Below are positions 1-11,653 of a stretch of 64,000 bases of DNA, piece by piece; position 1 is the stretch's first letter, and each line of letters starts with the position of its first letter. The notes beneath the pieces were generated by a model, which was given only the letters and a program-made list of their open reading frames with translations, made no database searches and was not told the origin of the DNA. The stretch lies in contig VCJN01001509.1 of NCBI GenBank assembly GCA_006384855.1, positions 1 to 64,000 of the forward strand, read 5' to 3'. Source of the DNA: Tetraselmis striata. Its lineage: Eukaryota; Chlorophyta; Chlorodendrophyceae; Chlorodendrales; Chlorodendraceae. The position numbers were made by a program, and so were the translations under genes.

Positions 1-814
1 TTCGACTTCATAGCAAATCTACCAAGGCGCGATTCACATACGACAGTGCATTGTTTTGGGGATAGTCTGAATTAGGCCAGTAATAATTGTACATGTAATT
101 GGCCTTAGTGCAAATCAGAGATGCGTGCCCCGAACACCCCGTGCACGAACTAGGCAAGTTCCCTGGCTCAGAATCGAACGTAGGCGCCATGTGATGATGA
201 TCGGTTTTAGTTAATCTCAACTCGCTGATCTGTGATGGCAGTCGTAGTTGCAAGGATGTGATGTAAAGCCTACTTAAAGTTTGGACCACCGGTTCCTTGC
301 CTTTTTTCCTGGCGAAGTGTCTGTGAGTGTGTGTTTGGCTGCTGTCAGAGAGTTTGACTATTGTCTGATTTTTCATATATCCGGCAGCCAGCACTTCGTC
401 ACTCGGCCGGTCGGTATACAACAGCACTACTACAGGTAGTGGCAGTGGCAGGGAGGGCTAGAAGCATTGAAGGGATGGATCCACCAGTGCCTCCCGCCAA
501 CTAACAGAATTTGCATCGCCATTATTTCGGGACAGCATGACGGTTTAAACTCAGCAGTGAAATAGTCGGCATGGGCCTAGCACACTGTAAACAATTCATG
601 ACAGGACAGGAAACATGACATGGCAACAGCAATGACAGATGTGCTGCCAAGATTTTGGACATGTAGTTAGAGTTACATACCGCTAGAAAACAGGCACCGC
701 ACCGAATCATGACGGGGCAACTAACGCACCACAGCCGCGAAGACGGCGAACCCTGGACTCAGATGGCAAGACAGGTATGATACGCAACTGTGACGGCGCG
801 GCGTGTACAGTTGC
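1..814. other. Downstream flank, no gene seen
   Basis: No convincing coding pattern was found on either strand. The open frames are short and low-information. This is probably 3' UTR plus intergenic DNA of the minus-strand gene that ends at 995. Confidence 0.4.
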
Positions 815-819
815 TTACA
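815..819 (-). promoter_or_regulatory. Candidate TGTAA poly(A) signal
   Basis: The minus strand reads TGTAA about 175 nt after the stop codon at 995-997. TGTAA is the usual polyadenylation signal in volvocine green algae. Another TGTAA lies further on, near 674-678, so the site actually used is uncertain. Confidence 0.35.
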
Positions 820-994
820 GTGCGTTGGGGGATGGGGGTTGGGCGTAGGGTTGCAGGTGGAACAGTATCGTCCACCGAGCAGTATCCCGCCTTCCGCATC
901 ATGATACAACTCCTGAGGGGAGGCCCAGTGCGCTCGTCCCCCATAAGGTACTACTGCGCTGCTGCCCCGGCGCTCACACGATTGTGCGAGCAAA

Positions 995-2844
995 TCAGCG
1001 GCGGCGCGGCCCCTTTTTCTTACCCTTCCCAGGGCGTGGGGTCCGGAAGCCACCGCTGCCACCTGCTGATGGTGGTGAAGTGGGGCCGCCCGGCCGGCCG
1101 CGGCCGCTGCCGCGTGCCATGCTACTGCTGAAGCGCAGCGGTGCCACGTGCGTGTTGGCTGGCAGCGGGTTGCCATGCGCATCCAGCGTGAGGTCGCCGC
1201 ACTCAGCCCAGGACGTGATGTCGTACACCACGCCGTCCGTTGCAAGGTACACCTTGGTGGCAGCAGCAAACAGGCTGCCGGTGCTCTCCAGCCAGCCGTC
1301 GCCGTCGCGAGCAGGGTTGCGCGTGTGGCACTTGTCGCACCAGCGCGCCGCAGAGAGCGGGATGTCTGTGTGTAGCACCAGGTGCTCACCCTGGCAAGAG
1401 GGGCAGTGCATGTGCATACCCATGCCACCCGACTCCGCCGAGCTGCCCTCGGCGCCGCCTCGCCCGCGGCGGTGCCTTTCGGAATTGGCGGCGGCAGCGA
1501 GGTTGCGCCGGTACTGCCGGCGGGAGGCCTCTTCGCCAAGCACGTCGGCAGCCTCGGTGATGCGCTGAAACGCCAGCGCAGCCCCAACCGCGTCGTCGCC
1601 TAGCTTGTCCGGGTGGGTCACCAGCGCCTTCATTTTCATCGCCCTGCGCACCTGTGTAGCCAGGCATCATGCGCGCATCAGGTAGCAGTCCGGCTCAACC
1701 AGGCAATGTGAGATCTTGCAAGGTGGGCAGCTGTGAAAGGGCTAGGAACTCAAATGAGAACGGTGGTGGCAAGTGGGCGGAAAGTGCCAGGGCAAACAGA
1801 GCACGGAAGGGGGGGGGGGGGGGGGGGGGGGGTTGCACATTGAGGGAAGGGGGAGAGGGGAGTTGCGATGCGCATTCGCAGCGTCTAAAACGCCCCTCTT
1901 TCACACAGCGAGCATCTGTAACAGGCGTACCGACATGAGTGCCACACAGCCGAGGCATCAACCGAGGGACTAATCCTCACCAACACATCCCCCGCTTACC
2001 GCAAAGCCATTCCAGCAACACTCATGTATGCGACATTCCTCGTACTGAAGTGGCTAGGGCATAGGCGGCTGACAACCATTGGCCCGTTGTGCAACGATGA
2101 CTTGTGAGTTGTGCTGCATCACCGCCCGCAAGCCACGCCTGTATTCACGCAAACACCCGGAGACGCTTGTGACAGGTGGCGCTCCTTATAGCGTGGCACC
2201 AACGCTAAGGCGCTCCTTGTGGTGTGGAATCAAGAGCAGCATACATATACATCTACCACGACCGTGCTGTTACCAGTGTGCCACGTGGATGGATAGAGGG
2301 GAGACTGGTGGTGGAGGCAGTGTGGGGCATGCGGGCTTGGCAGGTCGGGTTCTTGGGCTGCAGGCATGGGCCAGGGCATGCCTGGTCGTCCTTGACGGTG
2401 TTGGGGTCGACCTCCAGCACCTGGAAGTAGTCCGAGCAGCCCAGCACACGCGCCACCTCACCCTTGGCGCCGCGCGGCACCGCAGTGGACAGTCGCCCCA
2501 ACAGCACGTCACCCCCAGTGCCGCCGCTGTCCTCAGCCTCTGCATGGCGTGCTGCCGCGATGGCGCTGCCGAGAAAGAGCCAGCCGCCAAGGGTGAGCAG
2601 CGCCGCGGGGAAGGAGAGCCACCAAGGCAGCAAGCGCAGCTGCCAGCTGATGAGCACCCAAGCGGCGCTGCTCAGTAGCACGCCTGCGCCCAACATGGCG
2701 AGCCCAAATGCGGCAACGCTGCCCACCACCGCCCACCAGCCACCGCCCACCGCCCACCACATCGCGGGAAAGCTCCAAAACAGGTGGAGCAGCAGCAGCC
2801 GGCGCTGCCACAGTAGAAAGCCCGAAAGCGGCCATGTCATGTAC
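995..2844 (-). other. Exons encoding membrane segments, J domain and Jiv90-like zinc domain
   Basis: Exon 2844-2382 has two or three long hydrophobic stretches and then the first half of the J domain (DYFQVLEVDPNTVKDDQ). Exon 1651-995 supplies the second half, with MKALVTHPDK carrying the HPD motif that stimulates Hsp70 ATPase. It is followed by paired cysteines (CPSC, then CDKC) and a WLE...YDITSWAECG stretch resembling the Jiv90 domain of DNAJC14-type proteins. The C-terminus is Gly/Arg/Lys-rich (KGKKKGPRRR). This part is the most certain of the gene. Confidence 0.85.
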
Positions 2845-2880
2845 CTGCCAGGCAAGGGAAGGCGGAGTGGGAGGGGGAAT

Positions 2881-2911
<31 letters not shown>

Positions 2912-5900
2912 AGGAGGAGGGATTTTTTTGGCTTCCCGATTATTAGACTTGCAGTGCATCTCGCAGGGCAGCCGGCAGCAAATAATTTCCAATACAGCAG
3001 GTCAAGATTAATCATTTCAACCACCCATATATACACTGACACGTACATGAAAGCATATATACATGTTATTGTACGAGGGAGTCGCCAGTGACAAAGTAGA
3101 ACTACGGGCACAACAGCCAGGGGTGTGTCAAGACGGTTCACCAGTCTTCAGTTCCCCTAAAGACTTCCAATTCCTATACGCCAAAAACACACCTTGAACC
3201 AGCACAACTGCAATACATGCCTGTGGTCACATAGGCGCACACACCACTGGTACACACAGAGTCGGCGGAAACCAGTGACAGGTGCTTGACATGCACAGTA
3301 AGGAAGGCTCACCAGGTCGGGGTCCAGAACGCAAGGTGAAGCAGGCCCACCGCGCAGCGGCCTAACAGCAGTAGGCTATTGCACAAGATGGACAGCGCAA
3401 GGTGCAGCGCCCAAAAGGCTACCGTCCCTGCCACAACAGCAACAGCAGCACCAACTGCCGCTGAAACGGCCAGCAGCGCGGTACGGCTCCGGCTGCGCGA
3501 GCGCCGGTGCATCGCCAGTGCCAGGCGATCCGCCAGCTCATGTTGGCCAAGCATGCCTGCATCCGCCAAAGATAGGCTGCTCAACTTGACCGCCGCGCCA
3601 ACACGAGGCAGGTGCACGGGGAGGCACGGCGCAGCACGTACCGCCCAGTCGCGGAAGCACGCCCGGCACAAGGGCCCACACACGTGCAGCCAGGTGGCAC
3701 ATTACCAGTACAACAAACATCAGGACAGAGGCAGCAGCCTCTTTCAAGGTCGAGACGGTACGCCGGAGGGTATGGCCCCTGGCTGGTTGAGGGCTGCAGC
3801 CGCCAGAGTCTTCATCCAAGGACTCGTCATCGCAGGACTTATCCTCCTCCGCATCTTCCCTATTCTCATGGTGCTGCTGCTCAGAGTCAGACACGAGATC
3901 TGGCATATCGTCATAGTCACCACTGCCATCATCGCTGCGGCTGTCCTCCAGGGGCGGCTGATCCTGCGGCGGGCAGGTGGCAGTTGCCAGTTTTAGGTTG
4001 CTACGGAACGACCCTGCGCGAGGTAGCAGGTGGGAAACTCGCGGAGAGCATCCACACCAACCAACTGCCGCTCCCCGCTCCGTGCACAATGCCGTTCGCT
4101 GAACCCCCCCCCCCCCCCTCCCCCCCCAAAAAAGGAGTCCCCCCCAACACCCCTCTCTTCCAGGCCCCCTGTCATATCCTCATGCCACCCTCCCCTTGCT
4201 TAAAAACACAGGCTGCTTAGCGCACCTTCGGGGTGCCAGCCGCCGGCGCTGCAACGCCACCGGGCTCGCCAATCACGTCCTGCATCACCTCCACCATCTC
4301 CAGCGCTTCGCAATACTCCTCTGGGGCTAGTTTGCACGCCTTCTGCAGCATGCGCGCCTGCAGCGGGGCGGCGCGAGGCTCAGCCTCCCGCTGGGAGCAC
4401 CGGCATGTGGCACTCGAGGACCGAGCAGGCAGCAGCCGCACCGCTTTGTCATAATCATGCGCACGCAGGGCCTCCATTCCCCTGCGGTACCACCCCTCTG
4501 CCGCCTCCCTGCATAAGGCGCCAGGTCTGCCAGGGTCAGGTAGGGAGAGGAGGTCCGCTGAAGCAGGCTTGGCGTGCTGGCATGGAACGGTAAGAAGCAC
4601 ACGCTATTAAAAGAGTATACAGAAACCTCATGAAAAATCACCACCAGCACAGTAAGGGAAGCAATGGCTGTGCCTTAAGCCAGAGTGAGAGGGGGCTTCC
4701 AGCCCAACGGCCATCACTTATACCCAATCGGGAGACAGAAGCGGGAGGGGGGGGGGGGGGGGGGGGGGGGGCGGGGGGCATGTCATACCGGTTCATCTGT
4801 TCCTTGGCGGCAGCATAGATATTCTCATTGCTTGGTTGGCGCGGGGTTGGCCTGGGCTCGGGCTCGGGCTCCCGTGGATGGGCGCGGGCACTAGGCTTCG
4901 ACTCTGCACTGCTATGGGCTACCTTCTCACGGCGCAGCGGCGGATCGGGTTCGACGCGGGTGGAGCAGCTGCACTCCTCTGCGCTGGTGGTATCCGCAGT
5001 GGCAGGGCCCCGGATGTCGGACTCTGGCGGGAGCGGCGCCGGGAAGAAGCCCCTGGCAGCACATCAGCAGCACAGGGTTGGCGACAGCAAGTCACATCAA
5101 TGGACACCTCCCCAGCGTGCTCGCCTGGGGAGGTGGAAGGGGTGGAAGGCGGGGGCGCTGCGGTGACACTCCCCAGCAAAGGGACATCCAGACCCTTCCC
5201 CCACGAGCATCACTCACCACTACGCAGGCCATGCAATGATGTTCAGGCAAGCACAGCCTCTTGGAGCACAAGGGGCCACTCACCTCCGCAGGCCAGTCCC
5301 TTCTAGTTTTATCTGTCTTGAGGGCAGCGAGCTCGCAGCCTGCGGAACGTTAGCGGGTGCTTCGGTAGGGGGCTTGGTGACGGCTTCGGCTGGTGGGCTG
5401 GTGGGAGGGGGGATACTGGCGGGAACCGAGGCTGCCTTTTGCGGCTGCGCAGTCTCCCGGCCGCTGGCCGCCTGCTGTGCGCTGCCGCCACGGGTATGCA
5501 GCGCCTCCCTGCAGCGTGAGTCACGCATGCGCAAGGCCTCCTCCAGGAATGAGTTGTGTATAGGCTTCGACTCTGCCTTGGCCTTGGGGTGCAGGGCTGG
5601 CCCAAGCACCTCCAGCTCCGCCTGCCGGGGGGCAGGACCACCGTATCAATGCCGGCCCGTACTGCAGCCCCGGAAATAGCAGAGGACATTCAGGGTACTG
5701 GCTACAGGAGTGGGGGGGGGGGGGGGGGGGGGGGCAGCACCTTCAAGACTTCTGTCTTCTTCACAAACCTGAGTTTCTCTGGCTTGTCTGCCACCCGCAC
5801 ATCAAGTGGCAGTTCCTGCACATGAGAGGAACAGTATCAGCTGCAGAGAAACGGGAAAGGGGATGGACCGACAAGAAGGGGGGTGGAGGCGGGGGGTGCA

Positions 5901-6154
5901 CCAGGCGGTAACGACCCTGCACTCGAACGGAGATCTTTTGGGCGGTTATGTGCACCAGCAGCTCCGCGGCAGAGCGAACACCTGCGATACAGGCAGGCAA
6001 TAGCGCGGCGAGGGTATGCCTTTGGAGCGCGCCCAGGGGCCGGGGGGGGGGGGGGGGGGGGGACCAGGGGCGTATGCGCACCTGGTAGCTTCACCTCCAG
6101 CTGCAGCCGCTCTTTTTGGCCATCATCCAGGTGTTTCAGGGAGTATTGCGGAAC
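995..6154 (-). CDS. Multi-exon J-domain membrane protein with N-terminal PIH1/CS-like domain (5' exons unresolved)
   Basis: Nine coding exons keep phase at every junction: 6154-6082, 5981-5902, 5815-5741, 5621-5284, 5052-4789, 4508-4226, 3963-3642, 3556-3313, 2844-2382 and 1651-995 (the last one terminal, so ten segments in all). They give about 932 residues before a TGA. In order: a CS-like domain as in PIH1 proteins (about 1-80), a Pro/Ala linker, a helical hairpin like the N-terminus of DNAJB12/C18-type proteins (from about 275, MNREAAEGW), an acidic linker, about six hydrophobic segments (about 455-690), a J domain with intact HPD (about 697-760), and a Jiv90-like region with CPSC and CDKC pairs. 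J proteins recruit Hsp70; the membrane segments suggest an ER or other endomembrane location. An 84-nt in-frame stretch inside exon 4508-4226 may be a retained intron. The first exons were not found. Two adjacent genes sharing exon 5052-4789 cannot be excluded. Confidence 0.7.
1652..2381 (-). other. GC-AG intron splitting the J domain
   Basis: The coding match ends at GACCAG and resumes at GTGCGCAGG. The intron reads GCATGC at its 5' end and TACACAG at its 3' end. No GT donor joins the two J-domain halves in frame. The intron contains a 24-nt homopolymer (1809-1832). Confidence 0.6.
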
Positions 6155-6552
6155 CTACGCGGCAGTCAGGCATAGAGGAAAGCCGGGGGTGGGTGAGTGG
6201 GGTTTTCAAGGGGCGACCTACAGAAGGAGCATTCCACCACAGGCTGCCGGATGTACACCGGATAGGAAGGAAGAAAGATTCAGTCCCATCGGATGCCATT
6301 TGTTTAATGAGAGAGCTCCGTCAACAGTCGCTGACAGGTGGCCGGCGGCAGGACGCCCGGACGGGGCGGATGCGGGCGTGCTGCCGCGGTCGGCTCGCCT
6401 GGGGGCACAGGGTCCAACGGTTCCGCATACATGGAGCCGACTGACATCCGGACACACAGTATCACAGCCTTTTCCCATATCCAGCCCTAGGGGTGGCGGA
6501 ACCGGGGGAAGTGGTTGGGGTGGATTTTTGGCGGGGGGGGGGGGGGGGGGGG
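1809..6552. repeat. Series of 15-29 nt G/C homopolymers inside introns of the J-protein gene
   Basis: Plus-strand G runs lie at 1809-1832, 2883-2911, 4747-4771, 5712-5734, 6042-6062 and 6533-6552. A C-rich run lies at 4104-4127. All fall in predicted introns or in the unresolved 5' part, so the pre-mRNA mostly carries poly-C. Similar runs occur elsewhere: 10979-10995, near 15490, 21370, 22945, 27437, 28435, 36861, 52460, 56091 and 57157. Confidence 0.8.
4789..6154 (-). other. Exons encoding PIH1-type CS-like domain and linker
   Basis: Three small exons encode VPQYSLKHLDDGQKERLQ (6154-6082), then GVRSAAELLVHITAQKIS and onward (5981-5902), then ELPLDVRVADKPEKLRFVKK and onward (5815-5741). The order V-x-LPGV, short beta strands, LELPL, KxxFxKKxxxL is typical of the C-terminal CS-like domain of PIH1-family dynein-assembly and R2TP proteins. 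Exons 5621-5284 and 5052-4789 are low-complexity linker. The donor at 5284/5283 is a consensus AG|GTGAGT, and the frame runs on into the J-protein part. The PIH1 N-terminal domain was not found. Confidence 0.65.
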
Positions 6553-7114
6553 TTGCAACGGCCTCACCTGCTCTAAGGTGGTCATGAAGACGCCACGGTG
6601 CTTCCCGCGTGATTCCGAAACAGATCGTAACTGGGCGTGTGGCTGCTAAGTACCGCGACGGGCGCCGCAAGCACCCGGGAGATCCGGAAAGGGTGTACGC
6701 AGCGCGTGAAATCCACTTATGGTGGGTCAGCGTGTCATCACATTACGGGGTGAGGTCTCCGCCTCCGCCCACCGCCGCGAGGATAACTACAGACTAGCCG
6801 GTGGTATCGCGAGTTTCATACTACTGTACTACGGGGTTGAGATAGCAGCGTCAGTTTTAAAACAGCATTACAGGGAGCATTACAGTGTTGAGGTTTGGCC
6901 ATGCTAAGGACGGAACTGCCCCTCTCTAAAAGAGGTTCAGCATGATGCCTTTTTTAATTTTACATAAGGGCTTTCACAAAAGCGCACTACAAACAGAACT
7001 AACAGCAACTATGAAAGGTTGCCAGCAAAAGAGAGACACAAGCCTGAAACCAAGGTCGAGCAGGAGGACAGGGAGCCAAGAACCAAGAAGGAGACAAGGG
7101 AACCACGAAGTCAC
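6155..7114. other. Unresolved 5' region of the J-protein gene
   Basis: This stretch should hold the missing first exons. A good donor (GAGCAG|GTGAGG) lies near 6570 on the minus strand, and a 150-codon minus-strand open frame covers 6218-6670. I could not connect either to exon 6154-6082 in frame. 6700-7100 looks non-coding. Confidence 0.35.
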
Positions 7115-8468
7115 TTAGCTGCCAGGAACCAAAGGAACCCCCGCCCCGGGGTAGGCTATCAGCCGCGGCGAGGACGCTTGTAGCCAATGACGCGGGTCAT
7201 AGCAACACATGCCGACGAGCGACGCGACGCAGGCGCAAGGAGCACCATCACGTGCCGCACGCGCGGCCGCGACCCCTCCAAGAACGTTGTCTGCATGTGC
7301 CATGTTGATGAGCAAGGAGAAACGGCGGCGCCACGCAGACAAGAGTTGGCCGATTTTTTTGCCAGTGTGTGCATGGCTAGCATTCGCGAGCTCCACCAAG
7401 AAAGCCTCGGCGTGCGGGGCCCGCGAGCCAAACTCGGAAACGACGAAAGGAACAAAGCGAAGCATGCCGGCGGCGTTTCGGACACCCTCGTCATACTTCT
7501 GGATTTTGTGGCGCTCAGCAGCCCGCAAAGCAGTCGTTGGATCCGAGGTTGACACGCCGAGGATAGGGGCAATGGTGGTATCGACAGCAACCGTGTTTCC
7601 GCGGATACCGCCATACCCGAAAAGCCCGACATCGGCAGGCCGCCCGTCGCTGCCCTTCGGGAGAGAAACAAGCACCGACGGGTCCGTGAGGATCTGGACA
7701 CCCACACCCAGCGCGGACTTCACGTCGTGGAATATGTCGGAAAGGCCATGTGCCGCCCACTCGTGTGCGGCGTGGTTGGAGTCGCCCCCAGAGCAACGTG
7801 CCACGTGATCAGCGTATGCGACCGCCCAAGTTGGAGTGAACTCCACGCCAGCATCCTCAAAACGGGCAAGCATACCTTGTACCGAGAAGGAGCAAGAAGC
7901 ACAAGAGCATGGCTCGCCAAGGGAGAGGACAGGAGCCGCCGGAAGGCCAAAAGGGCGGCAAGCGGCAACACGGAACATGGAATCGTAGTACTAAGGGGAA
8001 CGCTTCACCAAGGCGACCCTCACTTGGAGGATCAGTCACCAAGAACGCTGTCGCAGCGCGTAAGAGGCGGCCTCGGAAGCGGTTGCTGTCAGGGCCGTTT
8101 GTAGGCAAACGCGCAGCAAGCTTTGCGAAACGGACCGTGTGAATGCGGTGGCTCAGGGTTTCCTGTACTTTCCGCATGGAGTGCAAGGGGAAGTCCGAGT
8201 AATGCGGGATAGCTTGGAGGTCGGCCGCCGAGCGTACTTTCAGCATGATGCCCGTCGGGCAATAGGGCTTGGAAATGTTATCTGCAGGGCTATCTACTGC
8301 GTGTCGTACGGCCTGATTTGACCACCGGACGGTTATGTTCCAGCCGTTCACAGGTGGGTGGGTCGTGCATCGCCAAAAAAATCGGTTCGCAGCGTCTGGC
8401 CACACTTGTACACCGCCACCAGCAACACATCGGCGCTCCCGACCTGTCCCACTCGCGTCGCTGGGCAA
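7115..8468 (-). pseudogene. C-terminal part of a retroelement reverse-transcriptase protein, frameshifted
   Basis: Two overlapping frames (8468-about 7975 and 7978-7115) join into one protein with a single frameshift near 7970. The order of motifs matches the C-terminal region of RT proteins common in algal and animal retroelements: a helical segment with a repeated LSHRIHTVRFAKL-like pattern, then a Cys/His knuckle (CSCASCSF...DHVARC...H), then RPADVGLF...VAVDTT as in restriction-like endonuclease folds, then a long helical tail. The RT palm (FADD/YADD) is not present in the neighbouring DNA, so this is a 5'-truncated copy, as is usual for non-LTR elements. The exact clade is not determined. 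Confidence 0.55.
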
Positions 8469-8503
8469 CCGTGACCGTGACCCCCGTCAACCCAAACTGT
8501 TAT

Positions 8504-9045
8504 TTACAACCCATAAGCCTTGCCCACGCTCGGGACGTCTAGGCCGTGGCGCGGAGAGCGGGTCGGGGGACGAGCGTCGCTAGGCATCGGCGGTCGGCGG
8601 GCAGTTGGTGATGTCCAGCAGTGGAGCACGAGGTGCGACCGCCCCCGCGCCACGACGTCTGGTCGCCTTGGGTTTCGCTGCCTTGCAGAACGCCTCCCTC
8701 GCCGCGGCCAGAAGTGCAGAGGTCGCTCGCTGCCCTGTCCGCGTGTAGGCGGGCTGTGGCGATCGCTTGCCTGGCTGAGTCCACGCTTGCCTGTATCCCC
8801 ATCATCACGCGATAGTATCCCTCTCCCCTTGTTGGCTGAACTCGTCATGGCTTCAAAATGGCCAGCGCGGTGGTAGTAGCGCTCCAGGGTCTTTCGGGGT
8901 ATATTCCACTTGGTAGCAGTCGCCATTGAAGTTGAACTCCAGGTGCGGTTTTTCGAACAGGCAGCCTCAGCGAGTTCTGTGAGCGCACCCTCCATGTCCT
9001 CCTCACTCCACTGATTGTACGAGCCACGACCATCGTCGGCCGGCT
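8504..9045 (-). pseudogene. psq-type helix-turn-helix ORF, likely transposase N-terminus remnant
   Basis: An open frame begins around RRKPADDGRGSYNQWSEEDM and continues through KWNIPRKTLERYY. A W-S-E-E-D start, a helix, and an IPRKTL-RY recognition helix are typical of psq/pogo-like DNA-binding domains at the front of DDE transposases. No DDE domain follows; the remaining residues to 8504 are Arg/Pro-rich. It is probably a fragment, and could instead be a small DNA-binding protein. Confidence 0.4.
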
Positions 9046-10477
9046 TTCGACGGCCTTGAGCGAAGCTTGCCTAGCTGTTGCCTTGGCTTTGGCTCGGGGC
9101 TGGCTCTTAGCGCAAGCATGCTTCTTGTGGCCGACGGCGACCAGCGCAAGGAGCGGCAGAAAAAAATAGCAGAAAACTCACGTTGTAAAACGGCAAGCTC
9201 ATCGGCCCGCCACGCACCGAATTGGGCGGCACGCGACGAGCCATAGCTCCGCAGACACCTCAAAAGTGATCTGGGATGGGTGAAGGGGGTCGGTGGCGAG
9301 CAGAGAGGTCGGCCAGGTGGTGCGAGTGCTTAACGATGTGACGATTTTTAACTCGGATCGGTTCACATCGGGCAGGGCCGCAGACCGCAGCCGGCCGGTC
9401 AGCGGCCCGATCCCAGATTTGAAACCATCCACGGAAAGCTGAGGAGCTGAGGAATCCGAGGGTTACCATAGTTTTTGGGCAAATTCGTTTTCCTTACAAT
9501 GTTATTCAGTGAAAACTAAATTTTATGGCCAATTGTTGGTGTGGCCATTTGGGTAACAATGCTCCTACAATAGTTGCAAATATAGGGATTTCACCGAGGG
9601 AGGGAGGGGGCGCAAGCAAATTGCCGGAAATATGATTTGGGTTCATTACAAGCTTTTGGGAGGGGCCGGAAAGCCAATCAGAGGCACACCCGCGAAATAG
9701 AACGAAGTGAGGGGAGGGTGGGTGTGGCTATCCAACATTATCAAAGACAAATAGTATTTATTTCGGAATTACGGAAATCTCCGGTCTCAGCAAAATGGGA
9801 TTGCACGGGGTTATTCAGACTTTGGCTCCATGAGGAGAAAATTCTCCAGAGAAATACTTGCAGATACCTTGTCACCGGACTGCGGACGGCGCCCAACCCG
9901 GAATTAACACACTTAGCCGTGAGCCGTGGAGGTTACAGGATTTTAGTGCAAACATTGGGGAGTCGTTGTTCGTGGGAGTGCTGCCTGTGGTGGTGTCGGC
10001 GAGCATGGAGCACAAAGTGTACGCCGAGTGGTGTTTGTTGATGGGAGTAGGCGGCATGTTCGCGGGCGCATGAGGTGCTTGAGGGTGGGTCTGGCGGTGT
10101 TGGGGGTCGGACGGTGGCCAACGGTGTGGGCGATTGTAGGGGAGAGGTAGACTTAGGCATGTATGACACGGGTCGTGCTCTACTGGTAGACCGCTCTACC
10201 GCCGTAATTTCTACACACACAGCGCACCACGTCGCAAAAAGCAAATGGCGACTAGCCAATCACCATGTAGTATTTTCACTTTTTCAGTTCCTTTTTGAAC
10301 GGTATGACACGGGAACAACTCTACCGGTCAAACTAGCCGCTACCGCCCTACCGCTACCGTCGAGCGCATATTTTGATACGTGTCCGTAAAGCTTGACGAG
10401 TTTTCAAAACGCAGCATCGCCCGCCACCACGCACTCCCTCCGATGAGCACCACCTTCGACTTTCTCGAACTCGCAAA
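9046..10477. other. No gene recognised
   Basis: Only short frames without domain signatures. 9470-9800 is more AT-rich than its surroundings and looks non-coding. Confidence 0.4.
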
Positions 10478-10774
10478 ATGACCGTGCTAACAGTGGGCGG
10501 CGTTCCGCCGATGGCCGTTGTCGGCTGCGTTGCGAATGCCCTCATGCGCTGTTGTAGTGGCTACGATCGGCCCGGAAAGCTGCTGCTGGTCGCCGCCGCA
10601 ACCATGGCCACAGAAGGTGCCAACGGCGCCTGGGCCAGCGGCATCGCCATTGTGGACGAGCTCTCAGCTCATTTCGTTGGCCACGGCAACATAGGCAGGA
10701 AGATCAAGAACAAGCGTGCGACCACTTGTCGGCCAGCGCGCATGGACTGGAGAAGCTGTGAATTTCACACATGA
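10478..10774 (+). CDS. Small hypothetical ORF, 98 residues
   Basis: ATG to TGA with GC-rich third positions and a plausible amphipathic/hydrophobic composition (MTVLTVGGVPPMAVVG at the start, a basic GRKIKNKR patch near the end). No family was recognised and no introns were evident. It could be an exon of an unseen gene or chance. Confidence 0.25.
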   Translation: MTVLTVGGVPPMAVVGCVANALMRCCSGYDRPGKLLLVAAATMATEGANGAWASGIAIVDELSAHFVGHGNIGRKIKNKRATTCRPARMDWRSCEFHT

Positions 10775-11653
10775 ATATGTAGTAGCTCATGCTGGTTGTG
10801 TGTATCATACGCAACACTGCATGTGAGGCAGGGCGCAAAATATGTGCGAGCCCCTGCCAGCAGTAGTGCCCATCATTTCAGGCAGCATTGGGGGCAGGGG
10901 TTATACTGAGCATTCTCAGCGACAGAACGGTGGCTTACATTGTTGTTTGGGGACATCATTGGGAACTATGCAATTGGCGGGGGGGGGGGGGGGGGTCAGT
11001 CATCATGCATCATGATGCTAATGATCCGCTCACGGAGAGCAGCCTTGTTGTCCTATGTCGGGAGTTGCGTTGCTGGACGGTGCAAGCTGAATGTTAGGTG
11101 AAGCCCCCCTGATCGTGTGTGGTGGGCCAGGCAGTGCCTGGCTGACACATGGCCCATCGCAAGTGAAGTCCATCTCCATCGCGCAGTCATCATGCATGAT
11201 GCGGGTCACCATATCCCAAAGGCCATGGATGTGAGCATATTGCCAAATTACAGCCTACAACAGAAACGAAATGTCCGCATCATAAATTTATGTTTGTGCG
11301 CAACAAATGCAGCCATTTGAAAGCATGTAATGGGTATGCGATTGGCGCGCAACTGCCGGCATGTGCATGAAGTTGGGTCGCAGGCAGGGGTCCCCACCTC
11401 CGCTTTTTGTGTAGTTTGCCTCATACCTGCATGATTTATGCAAATTCGCAGTAGGTCAGCAAGTTCGGGAATATGTTATCATTGTTAATTTTTATATACA
11501 TATGTATGTGTGTATATACATATATATGCATTTGATAAATGATGGCACTCACCTAGTCAGGACGCCACGGATATTGACGAGGCACCACTCTTGTTGAGCT
11601 CCTGTGTAGTAGGTCAACACCAAACATGTGACTAGTATTCATGTACATTTATA
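10775..11653. other. Intergenic, no gene recognised
   Basis: Contains a 17-nt G run (10979-10995) and a short TA/TG-rich stretch (about 11490-11535). No coding signature. Confidence 0.4.

Noticed and set aside
1-427. Minus-strand 139-codon ORF at the left edge
   Set aside because: No domain, unlikely composition and no splice context; it looks like a chance frame.
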